Positions 24,011 to 34,983 of a stretch of 64,000 bases of DNA are shown piece after piece. Both the position numbers and the translations under genes were made by a program. The DNA lies in assembly GCA_023053575.1 (NCBI GenBank), contig JAKZAP010000021.1, positions 3,617,790 through 3,681,789 of the forward strand, read 5' to 3'. Every line of letters starts with the position of its first letter. Position 1 is the stretch's first letter. The stretch comes from Branchinecta lynchi (taxonomy: Eukaryota; Arthropoda; Branchiopoda; Anostraca; Branchinectidae). Below the pieces are notes generated by a model. The model was given only the letters and a program-made list of their open reading frames with translations. It did no database searches and was not told the DNA's origin.

Positions 24011-25580
24011 GTTAGTCCTTTTTAGTGGTTTTTTTTCCTTCGTGACAAGACTATAGTGTTATGTTATTCATCATTTTCCATGACGAAAAGGTCAAATTCG
24101 GCGGTATCGCTGTGACAGCGGCTTTTGAAAAAACAGAATTCTATTATATTCACTAACAGTAATTTATTTATGACCTATCATACACTCACAATGAGAAAGA
24201 CGGAGTATAAATACGAAAAAGAGGAAAAAAGTAATATACGGAAAGACATAACACCATACAGAAAATAACGCGAAACTAACTTCAATACACCTGCCAAGTT
24301 TCATCGTCCTAGCTTACGTGGAAGTGCCCTTAAGCTAATTCTTGTGACCGAGTATCTAATATATTTTAAGCGTGTACCCGAGCGGTTGTTAGATATTAGA
24401 CTATACCGGTGCTCTGTTAGCCTCTGTTCTCAGTGCTCAAAGGGTTGGTTCGTAACTCTGGAGGGAGAAGTTCAGACGGTGGTCCCTGGAGAGGGGCGTC
24501 GCTAGTCAAAACTCAAGAGGGGTGGCAGGGCGCCTGCCGGCGTCCTGCCTCCCATTTTAGCTTTTCTTCGCAAATGTAGTAATAAAACATGCGATACCTT
24601 GCAAGCGTTGAAGTCTGAAGAAGCCTAGTCGTATCTACAAGCTCAGAGGCGGTTTGAAGGGCTATTGGGCGTGGGAGGTTACTACCTGAAGATATACGAC
24701 AGATTTCCAGCAAGGCTCAAGAGTCATACCAGTTGGAAATATGTTCGTCTTAATCCTACCGGGCCTCAAACTAATTAGCAATTTAATTGAATCCAAAGGA
24801 ATACCCGCCTTAAAATATTTTTTTTTCACCACATGTTTCCTTGGCTGCGGAATAAAACCTCAGGGAATCCGAAGCAGCCAGTCGACAGTGCCATTCTTGC
24901 ACATCCTGTTCTCTTAGCCTACTCTCCCTTTTTTCACAATAGTTTGCGTTTTTGCAGATACCATGGTATCTGTTACCACGGTAACGGATCCGCAATTAGT
25001 CGTTTTTGCAGTTATCGTGGTATCTGATATACGGTTGCTCTGCAAAAACGACTATTGCCGAAATTGTATTTTTTGAAGTCATCCTAAAAGAAAAACAGAT
25101 ATCCAGTTACATCACTAAGTGCTAGACTACGATAACTGGCCAGATACCACGATAGCTGCAAAGGCGACTTTAGACCATGGTATCTGCAAAAACGCAACTA
25201 TAGAGAGTACTAGGACCAAGCAAATCGGCAAGGTTGAATGGTAGGGATAGTTGAAGAGGAAGGATAAAAGTTTTGGCTGGTTGTCGGACAACTAGCGAGA
25301 ATTAGCCTACTAAGAAAGACCTGATTGTTTTGTTCCGATTAAAATGTATGCATATAGACTAGAGTTTTATTTCACAGCATTATCGCCGAATTTGACCTTT
25401 TCGTTATAAAAAATGAGGAATAACATAACACTCTATTACTCTATAGTCTTGTCACGAAAGAAAAAGACACTAAAAAGGACTAACTTATCGGTTATTGTAC
25501 AACTCAACATATGCTGGAACAAATCTCCTTCTAATCTTTCATGAAGAGGGGCCACAGGTGCTATAGTTTGGGGATTTTCT
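23930..25580. repeat. Inverted duplication of the LINE 3' region
   Basis: 23930-24110 and 25383-25580 are inverted copies. GGCCCCACTTCATGAAAGAT, CGTGACAAGACTATAG and GACGAAAAGGTCAAATTCGG at the left recur on the opposite strand at the right. The pair encloses a family D MITE. Either two LINE copies inserted in opposite orientations or the 3' end was duplicated by inversion. Confidence 0.55.
24950..25203. mobile_element. MITE family D, compact copy
   Basis: Begins TTGCGTTTTTGCAGATACCA and ends GGTATCTGCAAAAACGCAAC. The ends are long inverted repeats, each itself containing the palindrome ATACCATGGTAT. Internal blocks TCTGCAAAAACGACTATTGC and GATATCCAGTTAC are shared with the copies at 45412 and 62882. 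Confidence 0.75.
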
Positions 25581-25899
25581 GGGATTTTTCTACTAATTCA
25601 CATATGATTCATAAATAATAAACAATTCATCAGCACCAGCGTTCAACAGCATTACATTATATATTATATTCAAAACAGACTAGTCGATAAAGAGCTAAAC
25701 TCTCTTTTGACTGGGATGTTTCCATACAGGTACGTCTTACCTTACATCACCAATGCGGAGCCTATCATCATAAGTCGACAGCACTAAAAGATTAGAGATC
25801 GAACAGTCGATCATGCCTCGCGGTTCAAATATGTCTTCGTCTAGCATGCTGGGCCTCTTTTTAGAACCCGTGCCTCTTTTCATACTCATGTCTCCTTTT

Positions 25900-26235
25900 A
25901 GTGGATCCCAGAGCAAAAGAGTACCGCGCGAACTTGGAAAAGTGACACAGAATCAAATCGCAGCGGCAGTAGCGGACACGAACATCCCTACTGAAACTCG
26001 ATCAGTCGTTAACGAGCAATGGCTCTTTTCTGATCCTCGATGTTTGCACCGCATCTTAGCCTTGGTAGAATTTTCTACGTCCGACACTGCACACAGGAAC
26101 AGTTTGCTGAAGCTTCTCTCGCGAAGCGAGCTGGGCGGTGCTGCGACGGAGGCCCATTTCTGATGCAAGGGAAGGTCTTCGCATTACTCTCTAGAGTTAT
26201 TTTGCTCTGGTCGGTCCCCACTCTTCCTCAATAGA
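25900..26235 (-). repeat. Interspersed repeat family J (CTCTAGAGTTATTTTG)
   Basis: Shares CTCTCTAGAGTTATTTTGCTC, GAAGGTCTTCGCATTACTC, CGACGGAGGCCCATTT and GAAACTCGATCAGTCGTTAA with the tandem region 50395-51180 in opposite or mixed orientation. A shorter piece is at 42140-42240. The open frame across it is not protein-like. Confidence 0.55.
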
Positions 26236-26829
26236 GGTCGTATCGATACCTCATTTTCTTGAGAACGTTTACTTTCCTCTTAAAAGCATCCTCCCAGCCT
26301 AAATAAAGACATACTCAAGAGGTAGATACTTAGAAAAGTCTACAAAACGCAAGACTAAGTTTTATAAAACAGAAAGCACCCTCGATGACAGAGTCTAGTT
26401 GCAGACGAGTTTGTCAAGCAGCGGAATACTATAATAATAATAATAGTAATGCTTGTTTGCTGAGCCAAAAGGCCATACAAACACGTTTGACTTCACAGTT
26501 CAGTTCAATTTTCTTAAGTTCAAAATAAATGAACAAATAAGATTCGACCCCTACAAAGCTCCATGGCCCGTTACATAGGGGTTAATACAAAAATAATTAA
26601 CAAATGAACGAGTCTCTTCTCTGTTACAATAAAATAAAGAAAGAAAAATTAAAGATTTTGTTTTATTTTTACTTATCGCTCCATCCTCAAAGTTCACCTC
26701 CAGGTCCACACCAATCTCCCACAATCACTAATTTTCAACAAATAACTCAATGAATAACTAAAAAATTAAATAAGAAATGCTCAAGCCTATATCCAGGGAT
26801 GTCACCCTACCCTCATTATTGATTTTACC

Positions 26830-27140
26830 TGTGCATTAATACTTAAATTAACATATTGAAAACACGAAATATATATTCCCAAAAGTGTTTATTCCCATTA
26901 TATTTATCAACCAAAAATGTTTTTAGCTGGGTCTTAAAGGTACCAAACGACTGAATGCTATGGACATTATCGGAGAGACTGTTCCATACTTTTCTACATG
27001 CAATACGAGGATTGAAATCTGATCTGACAGTCTTGGTTATGGGTAATTGTAGGTGGTCCTTGTTGCGTAGATCATGAGAGCTCCTTGACTGAACGAAATC
27101 GGGAAAGAAAGAACTGAAGCAGCGAGGCAGATGACCCATG
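26830..27140 (-). mobile_element. LINE remnant, ORF2 C-terminus
   Basis: The minus strand reads QSRSSHDLRNKDHLQLPITK followed by RIACRKVWNSLSDNVHSIQS and FGTFKTQLKTFL. This is the H-x-x-R...WN-x-L...F-K-x-x-L pattern at the end of many LINE ORF2 proteins. Upstream sequence is lost. It ends close to the family B MITE at 27182. Confidence 0.6.
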
Positions 27141-27181
27141 AAGATATTTGAAAATCATCGAAGATCACGAGACGACATAGA

Positions 27182-27486
27182 GAGCGTGTTCCATCCTACT
27201 TACCGTAGTTACTACGCATGACGTCACGAATTCTGGCTTTTTGCCGTCAAGCCTGGAACGATTTTTCTATTTTCCAGCAGGATCTCACGCCAGGGGCGAA
27301 TCCGACCAATCACGTTCCAGAGATGCGTAGTTACTACGCTTACCACGCTCCCGAGCATGGTAAGCAAATAGTAACTATTAGTTACTATTCCGACAAGGTT
27401 GGAACGGTCAGCGTAGTAACTTTTCGTGAGGATGGAACGGAAATAGTAACTAATAGTAACTATTGTTACAAGGGTGGAACACGCTC
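27182..27486 (+). mobile_element. MITE family B, copy 1 (305 bp, 3 bp TSD)
   Basis: Begins GAGCGTGTTCCATCC and ends GGTGGAACACGCTC. AGA at 27179-27181 and 27487-27489 is a 3 bp target duplication. Nearly identical to, and exactly as long as, the copy at 45097-45401. The interior has repeated TAGTTACTA motifs on both arms. Confidence 0.85.
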
Positions 27487-27699
27487 AGAAAGCTTAGGTA
27501 TTCATGAGCGGATTTGGACGTCCTTTTATAGTTTGGTAGATTAACTGGCCAGCCTTTTGATGGACTACTTTAATTGAACGGAGCAGAGACTGGAAAGTAG
27601 ACATCCAAATCGAGTAAGTTAAGTAAGGCTGAATAAGTGAAAAATACAGGGTCCGAAGAATAGATCCAGGAAAAATGTGTTTAAGCTATCGAATTATCC

Positions 27700-28330
27700 C
27701 GAGATTAGATTATATTTTTGCCTGGTCCAGACTTGATGTGGTTTCTAAAAGAAATGTTCTCATTCAACAAAATCCCAAGGAACCGTACGCATCTTTCGTT
27801 AGGTCGCAACGAAGATCCTTTCGTGGTAGATATAGTTGATAATGACGGGCATGCCTGGCCGGTTCTACAAAATATGAGAAAATGTGATTTAGCGATATTC
27901 AAAACAAGTCGGTTAGCGTCAAACCAGTGTTACGTCCGTTCCATAAGTAGGCTAAGTGTTAAGTTTCTCTTCCAAAGCTAGTTCTGTGTCTTCCGCACAT
28001 AGTAGATTACAGTCATCTGCGAAAGAAACTTGGTCTTCATAACGAGGGGTTGCCCACTCCTCGGCACCGGCTGTGCACCCCAACTCGGCACCGGCGGGCA
28101 CCGGGCACCTGCTGTGCACCCAGAAACTGAGTGGGCAACCCATCGCTTCATAAGAGGATGACTGAATATCAGTTGGTGCCAGTTTTTCTCCTCTTCGTTA
28201 CAGAGAGCACAGCAAACAGAAGGAATCACGTTCTTGACTTCATTAAATAAATCGTTGATATAAAATCGTTGATAACAAAGGCCAAGAATCAATCCTTGTG
28301 CTTCCCAAATAAACTATTACACCTCTAGAA
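27700..28330 (-). mobile_element. LINE reverse transcriptase remnant split by a MITE
   Basis: On the minus strand, 28310-28200 reads EAQGLILGLCYQRFYINDLF, a degraded QGSxLGPLLFxxYINDL. After a 103 bp insertion it continues VSFADDCNLLCAEDTELALE (catalytic FADD box, 28020-27970). It then gives NIAKSHFLIF and VRFLGILLNENISFRNHI (27900-27720). Stops and frame changes show decay. Lies in receptor intron 5. Confidence 0.75.
28043..28145. mobile_element. 103 bp hAT-like MITE with perfect 8 bp TSD
   Basis: The ends CGAGGGGTTGCCCACTC and GAGTGGGCAACCCATCG are inverted with one mismatch over 17 bp. CTTCATAA at 28035-28042 and 28146-28153 is a perfect 8 bp target duplication. The GC-rich interior repeats GGCACCGG and TGTGCACCC. 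It interrupts the LINE coding sequence at 27700-28330. Confidence 0.88.
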
Positions 28331-28339
28331 ATACTATGC

Positions 28340-28575
28340 TACGTAAACTACGCTAAACCTTCATTCCTGAGACTAACTCCTTTAGTCACATATTTACAGA
28401 CATCTGCGATACATTTGGGGTTCGTAGATTTCAGGATACGGGGAAGGGATGCCAACCCACCCCCCAAGAATGTTACTCTCAAATGCGAAAGCTCTTGGCA
28501 CTCTAAGTGGTTCAAATCCTCCTCCTGCAACTACTTGCAAAGAGGGCAAAGGCAAGTCTCTCCCGTGCTAGCTTT
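28340..28575 (-). mobile_element. LINE remnant, C-terminal Cys/His segment
   Basis: The minus strand reads GETCLCPLCK then, after a stop, EEDLNHLECQELSHLRVTFL, the CPxC...HxxxEC...LR block at the LINE ORF2 C-terminus. Because it lies 5' of the RT palm fragment on the same strand, it belongs to a different insertion. Confidence 0.55.
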
Positions 28576-28628
28576 CCTCCTGTTACAATTTTTTTTTCTT
28601 CTGAGAATCGTCAGACTAAGACCTTTCA

Positions 28629-30586
28629 CAACAAGAGCTACGAGCTCATATGGTACTTGTTACGAGTAGGTGGTACAAGAAAGTAGACGAGAATGTCACA
28701 AAACCCTCCTTCAACCCCCCTAGGATCGGACCTAGAAATATGTCACGGTATCTAATTTCACGCGAGCCTGAGCATTTCCAGCATCGCCAAACTGGGCCGG
28801 ATAAACTCTGTACTTTCCAACTTCCACCCCAGTCGGCCCATTCGTTTGCTTTTTGACCATGTCACAAAGTCTACGGTAATACCCCCCCCCCCCCCCCCCC
28901 CTCCAGCTACCCCAGCCAATGCCGCATGTGGTTCGGAGACATCTTTTGCATATCTTGCTCATTACTTCTTATCACCCATTAAGTTTCACTCGAATCGGAC
29001 CACCCGTTCGCAAACTAAGCAAATCAGTAATTTCCGGATTCCTCTTCCCTTAACCCCCCCCCCCCCCAAAATGACCGGATCCAGGAACATAAATTTTCCT
29101 AGTTTATTGTGTCAGGTCTGTTTGTCTATTTCTTCGGGTCACTAATATGCCTGCCTAGTTTCTTCATCCTTAGCACATCTAGAAGTACCCTAGTTTGCGA
29201 TCACCGGAATTCCCGGAAACCCCCTCCGACTCTCCTTAAAAAGCCCTGATATGATGTGGCCTCTGTCAAGAATCTATTTACAGCTTATGCTTGTTCTTCC
29301 CACCAAATTCCATCCGATCCCACGGCGCTATGTATTTTACAAATATTCCGGTGCCCCCTTCACCCCCCCCCCCCCCCCCCACACACACACAAGTATTGGG
29401 TCCGGTCCGGGCTTGACACGGAACATCTGAGACGACACCTCTTTCCAATTGCCAAGTTTCATTCAAATCCGATCGCCCGTTCGGTTGTTACGAATGCCAC
29501 AAGCCGGATTTCCCGTCCCTCCACTCCCCTACGATGATCGGAGCATGCTAACGACTATTGTCAAGTCAGTTTGTTCGAGTCCCTGATATACCAGCCCAGT
29601 TGCATCGTCCTAGTACATTAGGAAGTACCAAACTCACGGATAATCAGAAATCCGGCCCCCCCCCCCCCCAACTCCCCCCATAGTGCCTTAATCTGGTCCG
29701 GTTGTGTCAATGACGTATCTAGGATTTGTGCTTACTCTTCCGACCAAGTTTCGTCCTGATCCCTCCCCTCTAAGCGTGTCCCATGATTTCCGGTTCCCCT
29801 CTCAAGCTCCCTCCGAAGTCACCGGATCCGGTCCGGAATTTTATGTGGATTGTCTGACACACGAGGTTTTTCCAAATACCAAGTTTCATTAAGATCCGGT
29901 CATCGGTTCAACAGTTATAAATACCTCAAGATTTCGGAACCCTCCTCCCTCCACTCCCCCCATGATGATCGGACCATGCAAACTACCATATGCTCAAGTC
30001 AGTCTATTCAAGTCCCTGCTATGCCAGCCCAGTTGCATAGTCCTAGTACATCAGGAAGTACCGAACTCACGGATAACCAGAAATCCGGAACCCCCCCCCC
30101 CCGAACTCCCCCCATAGTGCCCGAACCCGGTCCGGTTATGTCAATGGTATATCTAGGACATTTGCTTGCTCGTCACACTAAATTTCATCCTGATCCCTCC
30201 ACTCTCACCGTTTCCCAAGACTTCGAGTTCCCCTCTCCAACTCCCTGAAGTCGCAGAGCCCGGTCCGGATTTTATGTGGACTGTCTAAGAAACGAGGTCT
30301 TTCCAAATACCAAGTTTCATTAAGATCCGATCACCCGTTCAAGTGTTACAAATAAGTTAAGATTTCTGATTCCCCCTCCCTCTACTCCCCCGACGATACT
30401 CCGATCGGGAAAGTGACTATTTCCGACTTAATCCTTTGGCGTCGATGATACGCCGGCCAAGTTTCATCGTCCTAGCTTATGTGGAAGTGCCCGAACTAGC
30501 AAAACCCGGACCGACCGACAGACCAACTAACGGATAGAATTCGCGATCGCTATATGGCACTTGGCCGAAGGGCAAGAGCCATAAAA
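28629..30586 (+). repeat. Large poly-C-rich repeat with hairpin end (family I), copy 1
   Basis: Starts ACAAGAGCTACGAGCTCATA and ends in the stem-loop TATGGCACTTG...CAAGAGCCATA near 30553-30584. The interior has loosely repeated blocks (AAGTTTCATTAAGATCCG, CCAGTTGCATAGTCCTAG, GGAAGTACCGAACTCACGG) separated by C homopolymers near 28880, 29366, 29659 and 30090. Two of these units recur about 430 bp apart. A second copy with the same ends is at 55011-57800. No coding capacity. The terminal hairpin recalls Helitron ends, but the other Helitron hallmarks are not clear. Confidence 0.65.
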
Positions 30587-30844
30587 TAGCTGAAGAAGGG
30601 AGGCTGTTGTCCTCCCGAATATTCGCCTTTTATCTCAGTATATTCGTTTGTTTCTTCCCCATTTCCAGTTTCGTTTTCGCCCCATTTTCGTTGGTTTCTT
30701 CGTTGATTTTTGTGATCGGCAGACTGTTAGACCGGATTAAATTTGGATTAAAGTACTAGGATTCAGAAGTGCTGTCCAGAACTTCGTCCAGTCGGAGTTT
30801 TTCAGATCTGAAGTGTGCTAAGTTAACATCTTGTTGTATTTTAG

Positions 30845-30997
30845 ATCCAAATAATAGTCGTTGAGCCCGGAGCCTCCCTTGGCAAGCTTTTCTTGAAGCT
30901 AAACCTGGTGTCGGCTGTTTTGTCGTACTCAAACAGTGCCCTCAACCCAGTTCTCTATGCCTTTCTCAGTGAAAACTTCAGAAAAAGTTTTATCAAG
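30845..30997 (+). CDS. AstC-R: Allatostatin-C receptor, exon 6 (ECL3, TM7, helix 8)
   Basis: Encodes residues 296-346: ECL3, then TM7 [20 protein letters not shown] with NPxxY at 329-333, then the helix-8 segment [20 protein letters not shown](V/I)[13 protein letters not shown] is almost the textbook AstC-receptor sequence. The acceptor is TTGTATTTTAG ending at 30844. The donor is GTAAGA at 30998. Phase 0 at both ends. The next functional acceptor is 5.4 kb away, and a copied acceptor lies only about 1.1 kb away. Confidence 0.95.
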
Positions 30998-31412
30998 GTA
31001 AGAGTAACACACATAAAAAGTGGTCTGAATTTTCATTACATTTGGGTGTCTGTTAAGCCGCTTTCACATTGACGCGTTGTTGCGATGCGTTGCATATGTG
31101 TTTGTCCAGAGTAGCGTACAGGTTGCGTAGCGTATCTTTCACACCTGCGCTAGAACATGTCACGCTGGATGCGTATTTACGTTTTCTTTTTTCGGTTTCT
31201 TCTGTTAAATTCTCATTTCTTTCATTAGTTACAGGTTTTGAATCATCATTAGTAGGTTTTTCTTCATCGTTAGTAGGCTATTTTTCATCATTCATAGTCA
31301 TTCTCCATGTCCTCTTCAAAACTTCCATTTTTCACAGAAAAGTCTGAGGCGTAGCGCGTTGACGCAACGCAAGAATATAATTCTATTCTTGCATTGCCTT
31401 TTTTGTCTGCGT

Positions 31413-31753
31413 TAGTGCTGTGCGATATTCGATATCGAAATAAAAAAATCGATATCGAAAACCATATTTGTTCATTTATAATAATTCTAAATGATCCAAC
31501 ATAAGTTACATTTATATATCCGAAACTGGAGCAATATGTTCTTCATAATTCAGATATTATTTATTCGAAATTTGAGTTGATGCAATCTACTTTTTTTGCG
31601 ACGATTTTGCTCTTAAATTTTGGTGAAACGAGACGTGTACTATAGCGAAGCTTGGTCCCAAAATATTGATATCGATATATCGATTATCGAATATCGAAAG
31701 TCAAAATATCGATATATCGATATGTCGAAAATTCCAAATATCGCACAACACTA
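31413..31753. mobile_element. Nested element with TAGTG(C/T)TGTGCGATAT ends
   Basis: Starts TAGTGCTGTGCGATATTCGA and ends AATATCGCACAACACTA, its inverted repeat. Rich in ATATCGATAT palindromes near both ends. The last ~40 bp (GATATGTCGAAAATTCC to AACACTA) are repeated at 32098-32133, forming the right flank of the decoy exon. Confidence 0.65.
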
Positions 31754-31759
31754 GTCTGT

Positions 31760-32027
31760 GGTTGCGTTCCACGAACTTAACAATTTTTAACAATCGTTAA
31801 TTTTACTTCGGGGCGGAGCTAACTGTCGCTTTAACAATCGTTATATTTTCCTAGCTCTAGAATTGTTAATGATTTTGTAACGATGCTCACTGACCATCAT
31901 TACAAAATAGTTAACAATAGTTAGGCTCTGGAACAGAAATTGTAGGTGGGCGTAGCTTAAATTTTGAAATCAGAAACATGGAACGCAAAAAGTTTGTTAA
32001 CGATCGTTAAGCTCCGGAACGCAGCCT
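31760..32027 (+). mobile_element. MITE family K, copy 1 (chimeric)
   Basis: Ends GGTTGCGTTCC and CCGGAACGCAGCCT are inverted; the interior is palindromic with TTAACAATCGTTAA motifs. The left half matches copy 2 (GGGCGGAGCTAACT), while the right half matches copy 3 near exon 7 (ATAGTTAACAATAGTTAGGC, GCAAAAAGTTTGTTA). The switch lies roughly between 31890 and 31915. Confidence 0.8.
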
Positions 32028-32067
32028 AAACTTCAAGGAAACTACCTTAAACGCAGTTACTTTTCAG

Positions 32068-32133
32068 GCATGTGCGTGTGCGAAAAGAAACGAAGTCGAT
32101 ATGTCGAAAATTCCAAATATCGCACAACACTAG
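32068..32133 (+). pseudogene. Decoy or alternative terminal exon of the receptor
   Basis: The first 30 nt (32068-32097) are identical to the start of exon 7, preceded by the same TTTTCAG acceptor and 43 nt of intron that differ at 3 sites. Spliced after exon 6 it is in phase. It would add the ten normal residues ACACAKRNEV, then eleven new ones, DMSKIPNIAQH, then TAG at 32131-32133. That would give a 367-residue receptor lacking the Arg/Ser-rich tail. A possible AATAAA lies at 32911-32916. Whether it is used, silent or an assembly effect cannot be told from the sequence. Confidence 0.7.
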
Positions 32134-32138
32134 TCTGC

Positions 32139-32424
32139 GGTTGCGTTCCACGAACTTAATAATTTTCAACAATCGTTAACTTTACTTCGGGGCGGAGCTA
32201 ACTGCAGCTTTAACAATCGTTAACTATTCCCAGTTCTGCAATTGTTAACTATTTTGTAACGATGCTCACCGACCGTCGTTACAAAATAGTTTAACAATCG
32301 CTAAGCTCTGGAACGGAAATTGTAGGTGGGCGGAGCTTAAATTTCGACATCAGAGACACGGAACGTAAAAAGTTAACAACTGTTAACAATTTGTTAAGGA
32401 TCGTTAAGTTCCGGAACGCAACCT
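32139..32424 (+). mobile_element. MITE family K, copy 2
   Basis: Ends GGTTGCGTTCCACG and CCGGAACGCAACCT. Distinguished from copies 1 and 3 in its right half by GGGCGGAGCTTAAATTTCGA and an extra GTTAACAACTGTTAACAAT. It is preceded by a second copy of the TGTCGAAAATTCC...AACACTA tract, so the unit of tandem duplication begins near 32098. Confidence 0.8.
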
Positions 32425-32504
32425 GCGCAAGCTCTGCGCCTTGTCGCCACAGGTGCGACGCCGTAGTGGGAAAGGCTCTGCGCGTTAACGTGAAAGCGGC
32501 TTAA

Positions 32505-34983
32505 TAGCTTTCTTTACCGTCATACCAAAAGTCGAATTCGATACCAGTACATTCATGGCTTGAAGATCTTCCTGGCAGAAGTATCCCACAGGCATAGAGT
32601 CGTTCAACTTGCTTACAGGACCACTACCTTCATAGGACACCCTAGAATTAAATTAACACTGTTGATCCTGAGACATAGCCTAAGGGGAAAACAGATGGAT
32701 ACGAAACTAGCAGCCAAGGTCACAGATGACGGTGCCGAATTTCCGATCAAGGAACTCGTAAGGCATTTTTTCGCGACACAATTGTGGGCCACAGACTTCT
32801 GAGTGTTTGTCGCGGAAACACGATTGTGTGCCACACAGTCGAGCCACTAGTTGAAACTCGCGGAAATGTCGTTTTGTCAATTTTTTTGGCGGTAATCTCA
32901 AATATCTGAAAATAAAAATAAAATTCATGTGAAATTTCAATAGAACTCCAGGCTTGTTTCCATACCATTTTGTACAAAAAGCATCCTCAGTCTTAAGTCA
33001 AAATGTTTGGAAAAGTAGTTAACTTTATTGTTTAGACACTATTTTGCTGCTTAATTTGAATTTCACGCCAGAATCGAGCCACAAAATCGACAATCACCTC
33101 TCCAGCTATTTGTCGAATTTGAGCCACAAAGCGAGCTACGAAAATGTTGTTTGTCGCGGAAACACACTTGTGGGCCGCGCGTCTGAAGCACTCTTTTCGA
33201 GCCACAGTCGACCCACAAACTGTTTGTGGGAGCACGTAAAAACTCCTTTAGTATCCCTGACATCTTCTTCCTATGGCGCGGTCTTCGAACCCCAAATTAA
33301 TCTGGTATGAAAGAATCCAGGGTCCCAAAAAACTTGATATCCAAAATAGGATAGGCTATGTACTAGTATTACTATGTAGTATTACATGTTGTGCCAATTT
33401 TTTGTATTTATTTCATTTTATACTCTCCGATTTTGGAGGTCAATAAAATATTTGAATTTGAATTTGATTGTACATGATCATATTGGTCCAAATCCATGGA
33501 GCTATCAAAAACTGAAGTCTACATGTAATTCATCAGTGGATTCACGGTGCTAAGAGGATTTCTATCAGATGTGATCAAGCCTATTCTCGCCATATTCCGG
33601 CTATTCTGGGTAATGGTTCTTTTCAGGATCAAGCTAGAAAATTCAACCCTTGATTGCAGGTTGTTGTTTTTCTTAGCTCTAACTTCTGTTTGCGTAAGAA
33701 AATCATAATAATGAATATGCTCGAGATGCTCGCATCGGAGACTGGTCTGACTCCAGAATTTTTTTTTTTTTTAATTACTTCACCCGGCAATGGGCAATAT
33801 GCAAGTTTTGCCACTGACCCGAAGAAACATAAGAGAAGACAAAATTGTTATGAAAGTGGACTGTTGCTGAAGGAAACAAGATAGGCTACTATAGCCTTAA
33901 TTGCTGTTTTTTTTTTTCCTCCAAATTTATCAATAAAGATCTCAATAATTTAATCAAAATATAGACGAAATTTAAAACGTTTTCCTGCTTCGCTGAAAAT
34001 TTAACAATATGAAGATGTACTTTTTACCATACCACCCAGAACTTTAAACAATTATCTCGCTGTTTCTTACATTCAATGTTTTTCTTTGTACTGTTGTCTT
34101 ACTTTTCTTTTCTTTTTCAACTCTCTTTCTCTTTGTCACACCTTCCACTAGGTTATTTGGTTTCCGTTCTTGTTCTTCACATCTAAAAAAAATATTGTCA
34201 CAATACGCGCAAGCCGCCGTTCCCAGATGTTGTTCCCGGCATGTTTGTAATCACTTTAAGCCTATTACACCTTTCACCTTTCGAGGATGTGGCTTTTACC
34301 AGACCTATCAGTCCCCAAGGGATTTTCTGTTTCTGGCGCATGGTAACCTGCGCACCGACCGCGGTCCATGAAATAGCAATACGAATGTATCCAATATCCA
34401 TAGCCCGTCGACGGCAATCACTTACCGCTTCGACCTTTCCCCTAGACAGAAAGTAATTTAACGTTGATATCGCGTGCCAAAAATACATGTCCTACCGGAA
34501 AGACCACGCCTTGTAATTTCTTAGTTGTTTATCTGTACATCCTAAGCGCTGGGCTAGTAGAGACAATCAATAGGACACATGTGTTCGAGTGAGATATCGT
34601 TGGCCTCTCATTCGTAGACGAGGGAAACCAACTTGGAGGGGTGGACTGAGCAATTACCGCAGATAGCTCATTTCGGTTTTCGTACATGAATAACCGTAGG
34701 TGGGAACTTGCACAAGAAACTCCTTACTTCTATTGAATAGTGACCGATAAATGTATAACGTAAAGCCAAGTTTGAATCCTATTCCATACTATTGCCTATT
34801 CCGTGAAAAATCTGCATTTTTGCCATGTCCGACACGACCAGCTGGGAAGGAAAGCAAAGAAGTGCCAGATTCTATGAAACTGAGGGACAATTCTAGGCGA
34901 GAAAGCCAAAAGTGTTGAACGCAAAATATTTAATTTAATATGATCGGACATTTCAAGGATAATCTGTGATTAGGTTAACAGGA
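32505..34983. other. Intron 6 centre: weak repeats, one LINE-like tail
   Basis: 33390-33470 ends in AATAAAATATTTGAATTTGA, a tail of the kind left by truncated LINEs. 32770-33240 has repeated (T/G)TCGCGGAAACAC(G/A)(A/C)TTGTG blocks on both arms, suggesting another small element. Nothing recognisable was found elsewhere, including the open frame at 34198-34488. Confidence 0.35.

Larger units (their letters stand above)
31053..32504. mobile_element. TTAA-bounded element with 20 bp TIRs
   Basis: TTAA at 31053-31056 and 32501-32504 flanks inverted ends GCCGCTTTCACATTGACGCG and CGCGTTAACGTGAAAGCGGC (18 of 20 matching). TTAA target duplications are typical of piggyBac-type transposition. No transposase lies inside. 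The interior is itself composite: a TAGTGCTGTGCGATA-ended element (31413-31753), two MITE copies (31760-32027, 32139-32424) and a copied host exon edge at 32028-32097. Confidence 0.72.

Noticed and set aside
28629..30586. Family I repeat as a definite Helitron
   Set aside because: The end hairpin fits, but I could not establish a 5' TC, a 3' CTRR or an AT target from two copies.
31720..32140. Decoy exon region as a simple assembly duplication
   Set aside because: A plain duplicated assembly segment would copy one continuous stretch. Here the left half of MITE copy 1 follows copy 2 and the right half follows copy 3, and intron bases differ. An artefact is not excluded but is less simple.
34198..34488. 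Minus-strand frame with a GTAAGT nearby
   Set aside because: The GTAAGT lies inside the frame and the peptide matches no family I know. Insufficient to call an exon.
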